Below the pieces are notes generated by a model that was not told where the DNA came from, ran no database searches, and was given only the letters and a program-made list of their open reading frames with translations. A stretch of 64,000 nt of DNA, from assembly GCA_018873245.2 (NCBI GenBank), contig JAEMBT020000007.1, positions 868,001 to 932,000 on the forward strand, written 5' to 3'. The translations under genes and the position numbers were made by a program. How positions within the stretch are numbered: position 1 is the first letter of the stretch; the number at the start of each line of letters is the position of its first letter. Shown here piece after piece: positions 34,601 through 47,975 of this stretch. The stretch comes from Archegozetes longisetosus. Its lineage: Eukaryota > Arthropoda > Arachnida > Sarcoptiformes > Trhypochthoniidae.

Positions 34601-37600
34601 AAACTTTTAATGGTAGTAACAGTCTTTCAGCATTAATCTATTTATCTTAGTAAAAGAGTTAATTAGCTTAAAATGTATAACTAAAATATTAACCAATTTT
34701 TTCGTGTACGCCTCTGTCTGTTATACTTTAGATGTGAAGTGGGAATGATGCCAAAATGAACACTCTTTAGAAGAATTTATTTTTAATTCGCACCATTTCT
34801 TCTCTGCGTTTAGAAAATGATCTATTTTTATAAGTTGTGTACAATTTTCTACAATAAGCTCTTCCTCTATGAAAGTAACTGTTTGCTATCCATAGACTTG
34901 TCTTTTATACGAACGCAAAATTGTCCTCAGAATAATTTTATCTTCGAATTCAATTTTTCTATACTTTCTGATAAATCAGTTTTTCATCTGATAGATTCTA
35001 AACGTTTTAAGTAAGTTGTGATAACTTTTTTTTGATTATATTAATAATAATTTTGGTGTCAAATTTATATTTACGTGTTATTTTATATTGAAATATGAAA
35101 AAATTTCAATATTGGCCAAGCATTTAATCACTTTGCTTAATAGATTAATTTCTAAATTTTTAACGTTATGCCCAAACTTGATTTAAATGAAAAGCAATCT
35201 TAAAAAGTTATGGTCCAATTGAACACTTATGAAAAGCTTTATTTGTTTCTACAAATTTAATTATCATTAATACCATAATAAAAATAGCCGGTGTAATGGG
35301 ACTGTACATAATATTTATATAACAACTATTTATATAATCTAAATTCCTATTAATCCAAATTCCACACAATATTTACTTAACAAACAATCTATATCTAGGT
35401 ATTCAAAAAGAGCCAAAGTCTGCATCCCATAAGCCTCCAGTTCCGTACAAACCGCCGGGTCTTTCATCAAAACCATCAGCTATTACACAACTAACAGGTA
35501 TAACAAGAACTCTTCTCTCTCTTCTACTTCTTCTTCTTCTTCCTCTTCTTCTACTCTTCTACTTCACTGTCACTTCTTCTTCCTCTTCTACTTGTTCTAC
35601 TGTGACTTTTCCTAAATGTCTTCAAATCCTGATGATAACGGAGTTAGTGATAATAATAACAACAGTAATAATGATAATAATTCGGTTCGACCTAAAAAAC
35701 CTCCAAACGATAACTCGAGCCTCAAATCAGAAACTAGTTCTATATCAAGACCGTTGAAATTTGGTGCCAATGATGATAATGTAGAAAACAAAACGTAAGT
35801 CAATTTTAAATATGAATAAGAGCTTATTCTTGAGTTTTTGCCTGTTAATTACATTTCCCAATTTAGTACGAATTGTAACCCAGAACCCACTGAGATTTCA
35901 ATATAAATACAACTTTTTCATTAAACAATCATATTTTTTCAATGCAAATGAATGTGCTCAATCAATAAATCTTAATCGAAAATTGAAATTTATTATGACA
36001 AAATTTGAACATTCCATAAGCTAAAGAGGAATAATTGTTTTAAAACTGTACTTCAAAACTGCATCATTTAAATGATTGTGCTTTCAATTAATACTACCCA
36101 TATTAGGCTCAGAAATCGAACCAACTATTGAGCTGAGATAAACTTGTATAAGTACAAATAAACTAAAAAATTGAGACAAAATGAGATTGCTAAAAGCATT
36201 TTTCAAACTATTTTGATTGTTGAAAAGTGTATTTTGAATTTGTATGTGATATATTTGACATTGACTAACAAATTATTGTTGTATTTTCTGTAAGATATAA
36301 ATAGAAGTTTAATATAGTTTATTTCAAGTTCTCTGTATGATCTTACCCTTATTCGCACCTTATCCTACAAAACAATTAAGTTCTTGATATAAATTTTGCT
36401 TCAGCTTTTTGAGAGAATATTTTACACTCAAAGACTGCATAAGATAACAATAATCAAAACTGTAAAGCTATAAAGTATTTTCACTTTTAATTTGGCTTAT
36501 GATTCTCTTCCTCAAAATGGATGCTAACGTTTTGTGCCCATTTGGTTGTCTTCTATTGTGTTATCGTTTTTTTAATACAATGTCGCTCACATTTCAAGCT
36601 TTTGAAAAATTCTTTAAGTTATCCCGAAAAAATTTTATTCTTGTGCAATGACAGCAATAACTCGCAAATGAATATCAAACGAACAGTTGAATAATAAACG
36701 CATTTAGTAATTTTAGCCTTAATCTATTTTTTCAAACTGTTATCCCGTTCTAAGTATATAAATTCTAATTAATTTGAGTTACAATTTGAGTCGATTCACT
36801 ACAAATTTGCACTCTTTTCAAATTGTTTATCAGAATTTGCTTTCTATAAACATTTACTTAACTTATTAGTTATACAAACATTGAGCTCTCTGCTAATTTT
36901 CTCTGAATAAGCAAATAGTTTCTGCTTCAGAATCTTATTGTAATTTACTTGAATTTAATTGAGAAAAAAATGTGTGCTTCTTTTTAAGTATAAGTTTGTT
37001 TATTTTGCCATAGAAATGAAGATCAAATAAACAATAATTTGAGTAATGAAGAAGCAATTGCTCAAGAAACTGATAAAAAAATAGATCGTCCATCAAGATT
37101 CCCAACTTTAAGACAATGCACTAATGAATCGCAAGACGAGAAGACTCCCTGCTGTGCAAATCTAGCAATCAATTTATACAATAAGGCACTTGAATCAGCC
37201 AAAAGAGCACTTCCTAAGTATGTATTACATTCAAAAATGGTTTTTCTTTATTCTAAATTGAAGCCTTAAATAAAAGCTGTAACCAATTAAAGTATATTGA
37301 TTTGGAGTTTGGAAAAATTTTGCCTTAAAAGTTACAATTTTTGGGCCCTCTTCCGACATGTATAAATTTGATATTATAGTTATTTTGAATTCTCTTCTTG
37401 GATAATATATAAAATTGATTATAACGTCTTATATTCGTGATTATTGCACTAAAAACTGAAGATAGATAATTGTTGAAAATGATGCACTTAAGGCTAGATT
37501 TGAGGTGTTCGTCATTTAAGTTGTTCACTGCATCACTATTAATAAAACTTAATACTTATAAATAAAAAGGATTACTAATAAAAACCAATTTCATTATCTT

Positions 37601-40600
37601 TCAGTATAAGAACAAATTTGATCTAAAATGAGAAGACGTTACAAGTCCTGATTGCGTGTATCACAAATTTTTTCTAAGAAAGCAATAAAACATATATTGA
37701 GTTATATTTTTAAAAAATGATTCCAAGACTCGAGGATCGAACTTTAAGTTTTTAACAGTTAAACAAAATAATTGACTAAGAGCTGAAAGATGTAAATTTA
37801 CAATAAATTCTTTGAAAATTTTTTTCAAGTATCAACACTTTCAGCTTTGACTACGACACTGAATCATGAGCCAAAATTCTGAAAAATAAAATTTTCTCAA
37901 TTGATAATTCCTCCTATTATAAAAAAAATATTTCAAATTTACCTCAAGTTTTACAAGCAAAGCATTTTTTCAAAGCTATTCGACATTTCCTGTGATGAAT
38001 AGAAACTTTTAAGATTTTTCACACGTCCAGTATTTTGTTTCGTGAAGTTTCGAACCCTAGATAACGAAAGCATATTAATAAAATCATTTTGTATCTATTT
38101 CTCAGATCGAAACCCAGACCCGGATTCCCACGAAGTTTTGGTGAAGATTTTGAATCGATAGGACCTGATGGTTTCAATTATTTAGATGATGGACAAACTG
38201 AATGTTCATATGATTATAAAGATATAGAATTCAGACGAGACTCGATATTTAGACCAGAAGCTGAGGCTACAAATGATGGCATACCGATTATTATCCCTGA
38301 AGACACAGAACCTATAGATTTAGAGTCAATGAGAGAAAGATATGGATTGCCAGAAAATGCGGATCGAGTTCAAAAATATGACCCAAAAAGTGCTCAAAAA
38401 CCAGAAGATATCGAAAGACCAAATGAAAATTTGGTTAAGAAAAAACCTGAAAAACCAAAAAGATCTGATCCTAAAATAGAAAAGGAATCTCAGAATGTGA
38501 TTGAATTTATTGATTCTACTGAAAAACCTGAAGAAAATTCTACAGTCGACTCGGGAGTAGTTCTTAGCTCTAAAGATGCCCCGAAAAATCCCAAACCACC
38601 CAAAATTCATATCGAAAGGTGTGAAAGTCTTGTTCCAAGTGAAAGTTTCCCAGCTATGGATCAGTTGGCGGACAGGACTTCACAGTTGATACTTGAAGAC
38701 GCTATTGAAGTGGCACTTAAATCGAAAACTGATCCGCAAAAGGATGAGAACATTTCTGAAAAAGATTTGAAGAAGAGTTCAATAGAAAGCGCTAAAGAGC
38801 TGAAGAAACAGAAGAAAGAGTTGGAGAAACAGGTGAAAGAAGAAGAGAAAAAGTTGAAACAAGTCGAAAAACGTAATAAAGAACTTGAGAAAAGAGAGAA
38901 AAAAGAATGGCTCAATAGATTTAGGAACGAAGATAAGCAAAAGAAAAAGATTATGAAAAAGCAGAAACAATTTGAAAAAATTAAAAAAGAGAAAGAGAAG
39001 GAAAAGGAAAAAGAGCGCAAACTTATGGGTTATGAAAATCCTGCCGACGATTTTGAACAAGTGGTAGAAGAGAATGAAGTCTATGAGAAGCCAGTCGCTG
39101 GAGAGGATGAGAGGCCTTACGAGGATATCGATAAAAATATTGATCAATTAAATGCGAAAAATTCGGATTTTATTAAGAATGAGTCGAGAGAAATTCAGAA
39201 ATCATCAAATGATCCCTCGAAAGAAGTTTACGAATTATCAAATGATCCCCCAAAAACTGAAGACATCGTTAGACTCGAATATATCGAGAATATTCGAGAA
39301 ATTGGTGTCACTTATGTTCCTTCAGATGATGGCATTGAGAATGAGAATTATGTTGAAGAACATGATGAAAGTCAACAGAAAGAACCGAAAAAAGGAAAAA
39401 TTAAGGCTAAAGTCAGTTCTTTTAAGTTACCGAAAATGGATGCTTTGAAGACTAAAGTTATGGATATTTTCCCGAAAAAATCTCAAAAACCGGAAAAACC
39501 ATTCGAAAGTCAGAACGAAGTTGCCATAAGTGAAGAAATTTCTGAACAAAAGCCTGATCACATTCAATTTGTGACTAAAGTTGAGAGTGAGAAAAAAATG
39601 ACTTTGGACTCTAGTTCCCAAAAAAGTCCGCCCGTCAAAGTTAAGTTTGAGAATAAGAAACAGATAACTGAAAACCTTCAGTCGAAACCTGACTCGAGAA
39701 TAGATCATGAGTATGAGAATGTGGTTGAGACTGAAGTTGAAGTCAAGCAAATGAACACAGAAATGCCTGAAATAGTCTTAAATGAAGTTTCAAACGATTT
39801 TGTAACCGACGATGAAAAGGACTTGAAGGACCAGATTCTCATAAGTACTCAGAATAATAAGAATAAAAAGAAAAAATCTAAAACTAGAGCCAAGTTGGAT
39901 CGATTTAAGGCTAAAGCATTTGAATCGTTACCAAAAATCTCTTCAATCACCACAAAAGTTAAGGATCTGATACCGAGACGTGATCAAAGTGCTGACGATA
40001 GGCAAGACCTAGAATACGAACGCTTTATATCAGAGCACGGCAGCTATAATCAGAGAATCAAATACGAATCAGATGGAGAAGCAGTTTCTGATTCAGAACT
40101 TTGCGATTCATTGCATAGAAGTTCAGCCTATGGTCGACAGCATGTTTACGAAGAAATGGCAGCTACTCAGGAAAGACTTGACGCTTATATGACCCCAATA
40201 TCGGGTCCGTTAAGACCTCCGAGACGTTTCTCGGCTCTCAAATATGGACAAAAAGTTTCTTCAACTCCTGCTCTGGCTACACAAGTCCTGCTTAAACCTA
40301 AACGAATAGCTCCCCCAAGACCTCCTCCACCGAGACCTCCGCCTCCGAAGATTGTTCCCACGGTTCAGATTATTGTTGAGCCGAATGTGGATCAGAAACA
40401 GACCGATTTGAACGAAGATTTCAAGACTACCGATTCGCTGAAGAGGAAGACTAAACAAAGAGTTCCTGCGAATATCTATTATAATAATATTCGTCTGAGT
40501 TATAAACCGAAGCGAAGGTTTGTTAACTTGAAGTCAAAGTATCAGCTCTTAACTTATGATGTACCGAAATCGCCAATCGCTGTTAAGAACGCTAAGAGAC

Positions 40601-43600
40601 CACCGAAAAGTCCTACCAGTAGAAGAGTTAATAAAAAGAATAATCTAAATTTAGAGCAGAAGTTTAATACAATGCCTCAGATGGACATCAAAAAGATCAG
40701 TAATTTTCAGTCTGATCAAGAGTCAAATTATCCAAACTATGAAGACATCGAGTTTCGATCTCGAGCTCCAAGACCTCCACCGCGTCGGCGCCGTAAAGCT
40801 CGTCGGTCGCAAACAGTGGACGCTCTATATTGGCGTCCATTTACATGGAAATCGAGAAGATGTCGATCAATGACCGAATTAGATGTTCGCCGAAAAGAAG
40901 AGACTAAACCGAATTATGAGAACTTAATGGCCGTTAAGCCCCCCCGACCTCCGCCTCCATCAGGATCTAAACTTTCTGTTAAAAAATTTCCTGATATTTC
41001 TCACATATATGCTTCTGTCCATAAAGGTTCGCAAAAGATCGATATCTCTAAGAGACCACTACCACCACCACCAGTGCCACCCAGACCGAAGTGCATGACG
41101 ACCACCGGGTCAGCATCAGTCGGACCTCTAGCTCAAAATCAAGCTCTATCCGGATCTCAATCTTCGACTGGATCTCAGACGCCGACCACTCGCGACGTGA
41201 GCGTAAGTACAAAAGACAACGGACTGATTCAGGTCTGCGAAAAAGAGACGCAGTCGGAAAGTCATGACCTGAACGGCAATATAGAGCCCACCATAGATCC
41301 CGTTATAGAGCCTGAAACGCCCACAACTCCGACCCCAACAAATTCAATCTCAGAGCCTGTACCTAGAATTCGGACGTCAAAGCAACAAAAGACGGCTACC
41401 GAACCTTCTGAAGAATTGTCCGGATCGACGGTTACCTTATCTTCGCTAACCACTAGTTATTTCGATGCCGAAGAACCTGGTGATTGGGATGAAGACACAC
41501 TTAACGATGACATCGAATCCATAGCATCGAACTATCAGTCTCTGAGTTCTGATGCGACTGTCACTTCATCGAAATACGCGTCGGCGTCTGATCCTGAACA
41601 CCCGATCCAGTCATCGTCTCATAAAACAGGTCTGAAATTGAAGTTAAAAAAATTTTCGACTAAAAGTCACTATTATTTCACTCACAATAAATGGCAATTG
41701 AAAATGTCTGTCGTATTAACAGGAAAGAGATCGCAATCAACTAGACATCGACCTCAAGACTCATCGCCGCGACTACCGAGGCGTTCATTACCTGAAAATA
41801 GGTTGAGAAAAAATGGTTCTCAAGACGAAGATTCTGAAGATACCGATGAGCTGTTAGGTTTGACGCGTGATCTACAGTCAGAACTCAAGCAGATTCTTGA
41901 CCGAAGATCAAAATTACCGCAAAGACCTGATAGTACGAACTCTTCGAATGCATCTTTACATGAGGTTTGCTTTGAAAATTTTGGATTTTTTCAGTTTTTA
42001 TTTTGTAAACTAGTCTTTTGCTTAATATTTTTGTTTTTGTTTTGGTAGAAACTTTTTTCAATCTTTGTTCTCAATATCCTTTTTCTTACTTCAAACTCTC
42101 TTTTCTCTCTTTTTTTCTCTTTCTCTTTTCAAGATCTGAATGAGTTTTAGACCCGAGAATATTCAACCTTCAAGTTAAGAAATAGATTAAAGAACTTGAG
42201 AGAAGTTGAAAAATGTCAATAAACTAAAGATCTTTTATAAAACTAGTCATTCTTAACCTTTAGACTCAAAACCGATTTCATTGTATATAAGTATTCTAAA
42301 ATTTTTCTCTTTAATAAAACAATAAAATTATCAAAAGTGTTAAAAGTTTTATTGCAAATAATTACTTGAAATTGAGTCTAAGTATATTTGTAGAATAGCT
42401 GTTACTTTAGTTCATAGATCAATTGAAAGTTGCTTTATTAAGAAAGTCATTAACTTTTTGCCTAATATGTTAGCTGACCAAATTTAATGATTAATCGTAA
42501 TTTGAGTAGATAATACATTTTTTAACACTCAAACTTTCTGGTTAATATTTGGATAAGATTCTAAAAGTTGAATTAATCAAAGTTGCGGCAACTACTTGTT
42601 GGCCGAAAAAATTCTAATATTAAAAATAATAACTTCAATTAACATACAGTTAACAATTTACAATTTTTAAAACTTGAATTTGGATAAGTCAGACTTGAAT
42701 CGAGTTAATTAATTAAAATTAAAGTAGAATTTTTAACCTACAACTCAGGTCAGGTACTACTATGATTAGTAAGATTGCTTATCACTTACTAACTATCGAA
42801 AGTCTATTATATGATAGATAAGAGAAGTATTGCAGTTTACGACTGAAAATACCAAATAATTATGTTGTGCTAATAAAAAAGTTATCTAAAACTTTCAAAT
42901 CATTATAGTGTGCAAAAAATATTAATTAATTTACGAAACTATTCCTGCTTAAGTACCTGTATTTGATTCATAAAACTATTTGATTGAATTTTGAAAAATG
43001 TTTTATTACTTTTTAATTATGATGACAACCATAATAATGGGCGCTCTAATCAAAAGATTAATAACGGTAACCATTAGTGAGAATGAGATTACATATCGAT
43101 GACATATTTATGTGATATTTCCATAACCACCATTTGCATGATTTTGCACTCAATGTTTACCTATACTTAAATAAATTTCTACTAAAAGCAAAAGCAATTA
43201 AAAACTTATAATAGCTTATATTTTGATTGTATCTGATCAACATTTTCAGTATTTATTTGGTTAAATTTACGTTTTTTCTTAAGTTTCAATTTAACCATTT
43301 AATTCATTACTGATTGTGATATTTTTACAGCTTTTATAAACTTACTACTAGTGCAAACCTAGTTATCATCTGTGTTTATCATTATTTCATATTTTTTGTT
43401 TTATTGACCGAAAACTTGAATCAAATTTAATAAGATATTAACTATTTTTTCAATTGCTAACTCAAATTTGTTTTACTGTTGAATGAATGAAATATTAATA
43501 TCTGTTAACCAACTCTCTGCACAAATCTAACTAACTTTAAACTAATTTTCAAAAATTAGAGAATGACTAACAATAACCAGTCATCCTGTGTTTTGAATCA

Positions 43601-46600
43601 TTCGTCATCATTCGATTCTCTTGATTCACAGCCAATCGATTCTTCATCAGATGGTGACGACTATTCTCTGACATCAGCCAATGAACAGTCTCCAGAATTT
43701 TTCAAGCGTAAACAACAACAAAAACTATATTTTATCGCCAAAGAGTTATATTCATCAGAAGAAGTATTTGTAGATGTTTTACATCTATTGAACTGTGATT
43801 TTCGTTCTGCTGTTGAGAAACATGTACCCGAAGAAGTTTTGAACTCTATATTAAAATTATTGCCACAATTGCAACAAATTAATGAACAATTATTATCAGA
43901 GCTTAAGTCCAGAATTGATAACTGGACTAATAACCAACGAATTTCGGGTAAATATTTCAAAATTGTTTACAAAAGATATTCAACTTAAGAGCATATCTTA
44001 ATAATGCAGCTCATTCGCAACAAAACTCAGTATAAGAAACCAATTTTTATGCATCCATCAATTTTTTATTTCTACTATTTATTTGCATTTCAAGTCTTCA
44101 TATTTGTTTGATTTTGTACAAATATTACTACCAGGTTGAGTGAAGACACCCAAATACCTTCTTCGATCCGATCACTAGCGAATAGATTTTTCAAACCTTA
44201 TTATTTTCTTTGGAATTGTTTCAGAAAGTTTTGTTTTAAGAGAATCATTTGAAATATTTGTTGATAAAATGCTGAAAAATTGTTGCTGGTACAGTATTTT
44301 CGTCTAACGAATAACTATGAAAATAATTTCAATAGCGTTATAGTTAAAAGAGTTTATTCTTTCAATAATAAAGATTTAATACGAAAAACTAAATAAAACT
44401 CTAGTCAAATTGTTTTCAAGTTCTAAGATACCACAGCAATTTGCAAATAAATAAATGAAAATTTTCAAACGAAGTAACGTACTTTACCGGCAACTACTTG
44501 AATCTTGCGCCAAATTTGAACTAGAATGGTTATAGTTGCACTTTTCAAGTGGTTTATATTCTTATTTGATGATCTCTTGCAGACGTTTTGGTGAAAATTT
44601 GTCCGTTTTTGAAACAATACTCACTATATATACGCGATTTCGAGACAATGTCTTCAAATTACGATGAAGCTCTCAGACGGTACCAATCGTTTGCTAATGC
44701 AGTCAAAGAGTTTGAGTCGACGCCAAGATGTCAAAAGTTATCAGTGAAACATTTCATGTTAAAGCCAGTTCAACGATTGCCTCAATACAGACTTCTATTA
44801 CAAGACTATTTAAGACATTTAAATGATGACTCAGATGACTATTTAGACACAGTTAACGCACTGAATATTGTCTCACAAGTGGCTGAACACGCGAACAATA
44901 CCATGAAACTCGGAGATAATGTCTCAAAATTACTCTCAATACAGAATAGTATTATTGGTGGAAAAGAAATCATAAGACCCGGTCGTTTGTTTATTAAAGA
45001 AGGAGAACTCATGAAATTATCGCGAAAAGGAATGCAAGAACGCTGGTTTATTCTGGTTAGAAAACTAATTCAAATTTTAATTATTCGCTTAGCTATTTTT
45101 TGTGCGCGCGTTCGCGTCATCGTAAAAATGAACTATTCTGCCCTTCAAAATATTTTAGCAAATTTTGCGATAGTACTTACAGTTAGTGAACAATTCCTAC
45201 TAATCTGAGTAAATCTGATTTCTATAGCAAATTTTTTTGCTTTTGATTTTGAAAATTGAATTTTAATAGTCTTTTTTAGCACACGATTGAAGGCAATTTT
45301 CATTATTGAAGTTGACATTTTAAATAACGGAGAAAGAGTGCACCTAAATTAAGTGTTTTCTCTTCCCTAAGCCAAATATTTTATGGATCATATGTTTTGT
45401 CAAATTTGAAAATAGATTTGATTTTACAGTTCAACGATAGTTTGATGTATTTAACCCCTGTCCAAAATGGTGTTTATCGAGTTAATCACGAGTTATCATT
45501 GACTGGTATGAGAGTATCGCTTCCGACTCAGCAAGACTTTCAAAATGAATTCTCAGTCATTTCACACACGAGATCGTTTTCACTCGCGGCGAGGTATTCA
45601 TTAACAAACAAAACTAGTATTGATTTGAACATTGAGTCAAACTAATTTCTATCTTTACAGATCTCCACACGAACGTGAAGAATGGGTAACAGCATTGAAC
45701 AACGCCATACAAGAGAACACTAATAAAAGAACATCATTCGTAAAATCGGGAGTAAGTCGTTGTTTTACATTGCATTCTATAAAATCATACAAATTATGGA
45801 GCTATCACAATTTTTTCCAATCATATGAAAAGTTGTCACTTAAAATACTGAGTATAGAAAGTTCGAAAACTGTATTTAATGCAAAAACCTTCGATTATTT
45901 ATGGCTAATCTTATGCATATTTTACACTTGATCACTTAAGATGGGAATAAATCGATCTCTATTCATTGATCAATATTTGCAAATATCAATATATAAAAAA
46001 GTTTAAAGTATTGTTCGAAATAAGCTACATAAATGTTTCTTATCAATTTTCAGAGTCATGCTGACGACTCTTCACCAATATTACAATTAGGAAATTGCGC
46101 ACCCGTTTGGATACCAGACGCACGTGTAACAATGTGCCAATTATGTACCTCAGAATTCAGTGTCACATTCCGTCGACATCACTGTCGATGTTGTGGTAAA
46201 GTTGTCTGTTCAGCCTGTAGTGGAAACAAAGCACCGCTGCCTTACCTCAAGAATAGGAACGCCAGAGTTTGCGACGAATGCTTCGACAAATTAAAGCTAC
46301 AATTGAAACAAATCGAGAAACAAGTACATGAGTGTGGAGCTAGTTCTGGAGAAGTGGTCCCCTCCGAATCTGACGAAGGTTGGAGTTTGAACGCTTGGAG
46401 ACAACAGTTTATTAGGAATTTGCCACGAAGTAGTAATAGAAAAGGAAAGACTAGATATGTGCCATCAGTTCTTAAAGAGGTGTTTATACTCATTATAATA
46501 ATGATTTACTGACGTATTTCAACTTTATTTACATTAAGTTTGAGCAAGACGTCAATTTTAGAAAATTTCAATAGAACTACATTTTGGAAAAAGATTTCAA

Positions 46601-47950
46601 TCCGCTTTATATTGTTTTTTACTTTAAAAACATTATACAGCCGCCTCTCGTTACAATGAACAGCCTAACGCGCTCAAAATCGGTTGATTATAACTGTCGT
46701 TCACTATATCGAATATAGTGCGCGTATTCTGAGAACTAAATAGTTTTTTCTAAAGTGTTGATTATAGCTCATTGCTCACTTTATCCGACTTCTTATAGAG
46801 AGATTCGACAACGAAACAAACCATTAAAATGTAACCTTTATCTGTGCTATAATTTTCAGATAAAAAGCTTTCGTATTTAGACTTGCTCACTCTAAAAATA
46901 ATGACTTGAATACAGAAAGAAATGTCTTAAATGATGTGCAAACCTTGCTCCTTAAAGCTTTAATTTTAGAATCCAGTCACAATTGAGCTTTAGTTTAATA
47001 AAGTTAGCTCTTAGATAATGATATTTAACTTTTCGAAATGAAATATGATTCTTATAACTTGTATTATGATTTTGAAAAACAAAGTTTTAACAAAAAATCG
47101 CATGTGCGACAAGCGAATCAATTTTATTGAGCGACTCAACATTAAGCCTAGATCTTAATTTGAAAATGACGCTTTACAATTATGACAAGGTTCAAAGTTT
47201 CGAATCGACGAGAAACATGTCTTATCAAATCTTATAATTTACTAAAAATATGAAATTTACTCAACACCAAGTATATTATCTTAAGGTATGCGCTAACGAC
47301 GAGGGATCACTTATATCAGGATATCTGCATAAAAGAGAAAGTAAAAGAAATTGGAAAAGATATTGGTTTGTCATCAAAGATCTAGTTCTGTATACTTACA
47401 AAGCCAGTGAAGACGTGGCTGCACTCAAATCATTACCATTACTAGGATTTAAAGTAGAACTACTTGAAGATAGTGTCGATGGTATTGATCCTAAATCATT
47501 ATTTCAGTTGTCACATCCGGGACAGCCCAGTATTATATTCAGAGCTGAAACTGTTGGGTCTGCAGAACGGTCTGTAAACTAATTCTCATAAAACTTAATT
47601 TTGATCCTATTATTAGTGATACTTAAATTATAAAAATAAAATATTTTCTCTCAAATCCTAATCCAAAAGCTATCAGTTCCATTATCTAGCTTAAAAACAC
47701 AGTAACTATGAAAAAAATGACAAACTGTTAATTTCTGTTTTCAAAATTAGAATCCTACTCTTGTCTAGAATATTACTAGTAGAATGAGTGATACTTTTGC
47801 TAATTGAATCTCAATTCTGAAATCTAAAAATTATAAGCAAATAGAGCCCAAGGGTGTTTTCCCCAAAACTGACTCAATAATAAATATTTGATTTATTTTT
47901 ACAGTTGGTTCAAAGCAATGCAAGACGCCACTACTCTCGAGTCTGTTTAA
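31673..47950 (+). CDS. FGD6: FGD5/FGD6-like FYVE, RhoGEF and PH domain protein, about 2,099 aa
   Basis: Exons: 31673-31787, 35399-35497, 35644-35794, 37014-37217, 38106-41964, 43560-43947, 44583-45055, 45430-45593, 45661-45751, 46054-46479, 47286-47569, 47905-47950. All phases join. The protein activates Cdc42-type GTPases at phosphoinositide-rich membranes and the actin cytoskeleton. Residues 1-1530 are largely disordered: proline motifs (KPPVPYKPP), a charged helix near 410-500, two similar basic repeats, many Y-E-(N/D)-hydrophobic motifs and P-P-R-P-P-P-P clusters. The DH domain spans about 1531-1720 (KLYFIAKELYSSEEVFVDVL, LKPVQRLPQYRLLL). PH1 is about 1735-1845. FYVE at about 1867-1930 has W-I-P-D, R-R-H-H-C-R-C-C-G and R-V-C-D-E-C. 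PH2 is about 1996-2090. DH/PH wording is closest to FGD6, from memory. The start at 31673 has a good context (CAAAATGG), but exon 1 is tentative. Confidence 0.93.
31788..35398 (+). other. Large first intron of the FGD gene (if exon 1 is right)
   Basis: 3.6 kb bounded by GTAAGT-like (GGTAAGTG) and TATCTAG. No other gene or clear repeat was recognised inside. Alternative first exons could lie here. An open frame at 34817-35007 ends in a good donor but does not keep phase with the exon at 35399. Confidence 0.45.
35506..35612 (+). repeat. Long polypyrimidine (CTT/TCT) tract in an FGD intron
   Basis: Around 100 bp of almost pure C/T, mostly CTT/TTC triplets, in the 146-bp intron between exons 2 and 3. 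The proposed acceptor is GGAG at 35640-35643. The tract could serve as an extended polypyrimidine tract for that weak acceptor. Confidence 0.7.
41965..43559 (+). other. 1.6 kb FGD intron between the giant exon and the DH exons
   Basis: The donor is the weak GTTTGC after H-E; the acceptor is AAATTAG at 43559. A C/T-rich stretch with AATAAA signals near 42312-42330 follows the read-through stop at 42046. Intron retention could therefore make a shorter product ending with a hydrophobic tail and lacking DH, PH and FYVE domains. Confidence 0.5.
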
Positions 47951-47969
47951 ATGGATATAGCTTGAAGAA

Positions 47970-47975
47970 AATAAA
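47970..47975 (+). promoter_or_regulatory. Polyadenylation signal of the FGD gene
   Basis: AATAAA lies 20 bases after the stop codon at 47950, implying a very short 3' UTR. Other AATAAA motifs occur near 48222 and 48306. Confidence 0.5.

Noticed and set aside
34817..35007. Open frame preceded by TTTAG and ending at GTAAGT, as a possible first FGD exon
   Set aside because: It would leave in phase 2, while the exon at 35399 needs phase 1; phase-2 entry there meets a stop. The Phe/Leu/Ile/Asn-rich sequence looks like chance AT-rich translation.
38326..40458. Long minus-strand open frames opposite the giant FGD exon
   Set aside because: Phe/Leu-rich shadows of a Lys/Glu-rich coding strand, without splice sites or domains.
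46628..46760. Another pogo-like MITE in an FGD intron (TACAGCCGCCTCTCG end)
   Set aside because: Only one end could be seen, with no matching inverted repeat or TA duplication downstream.
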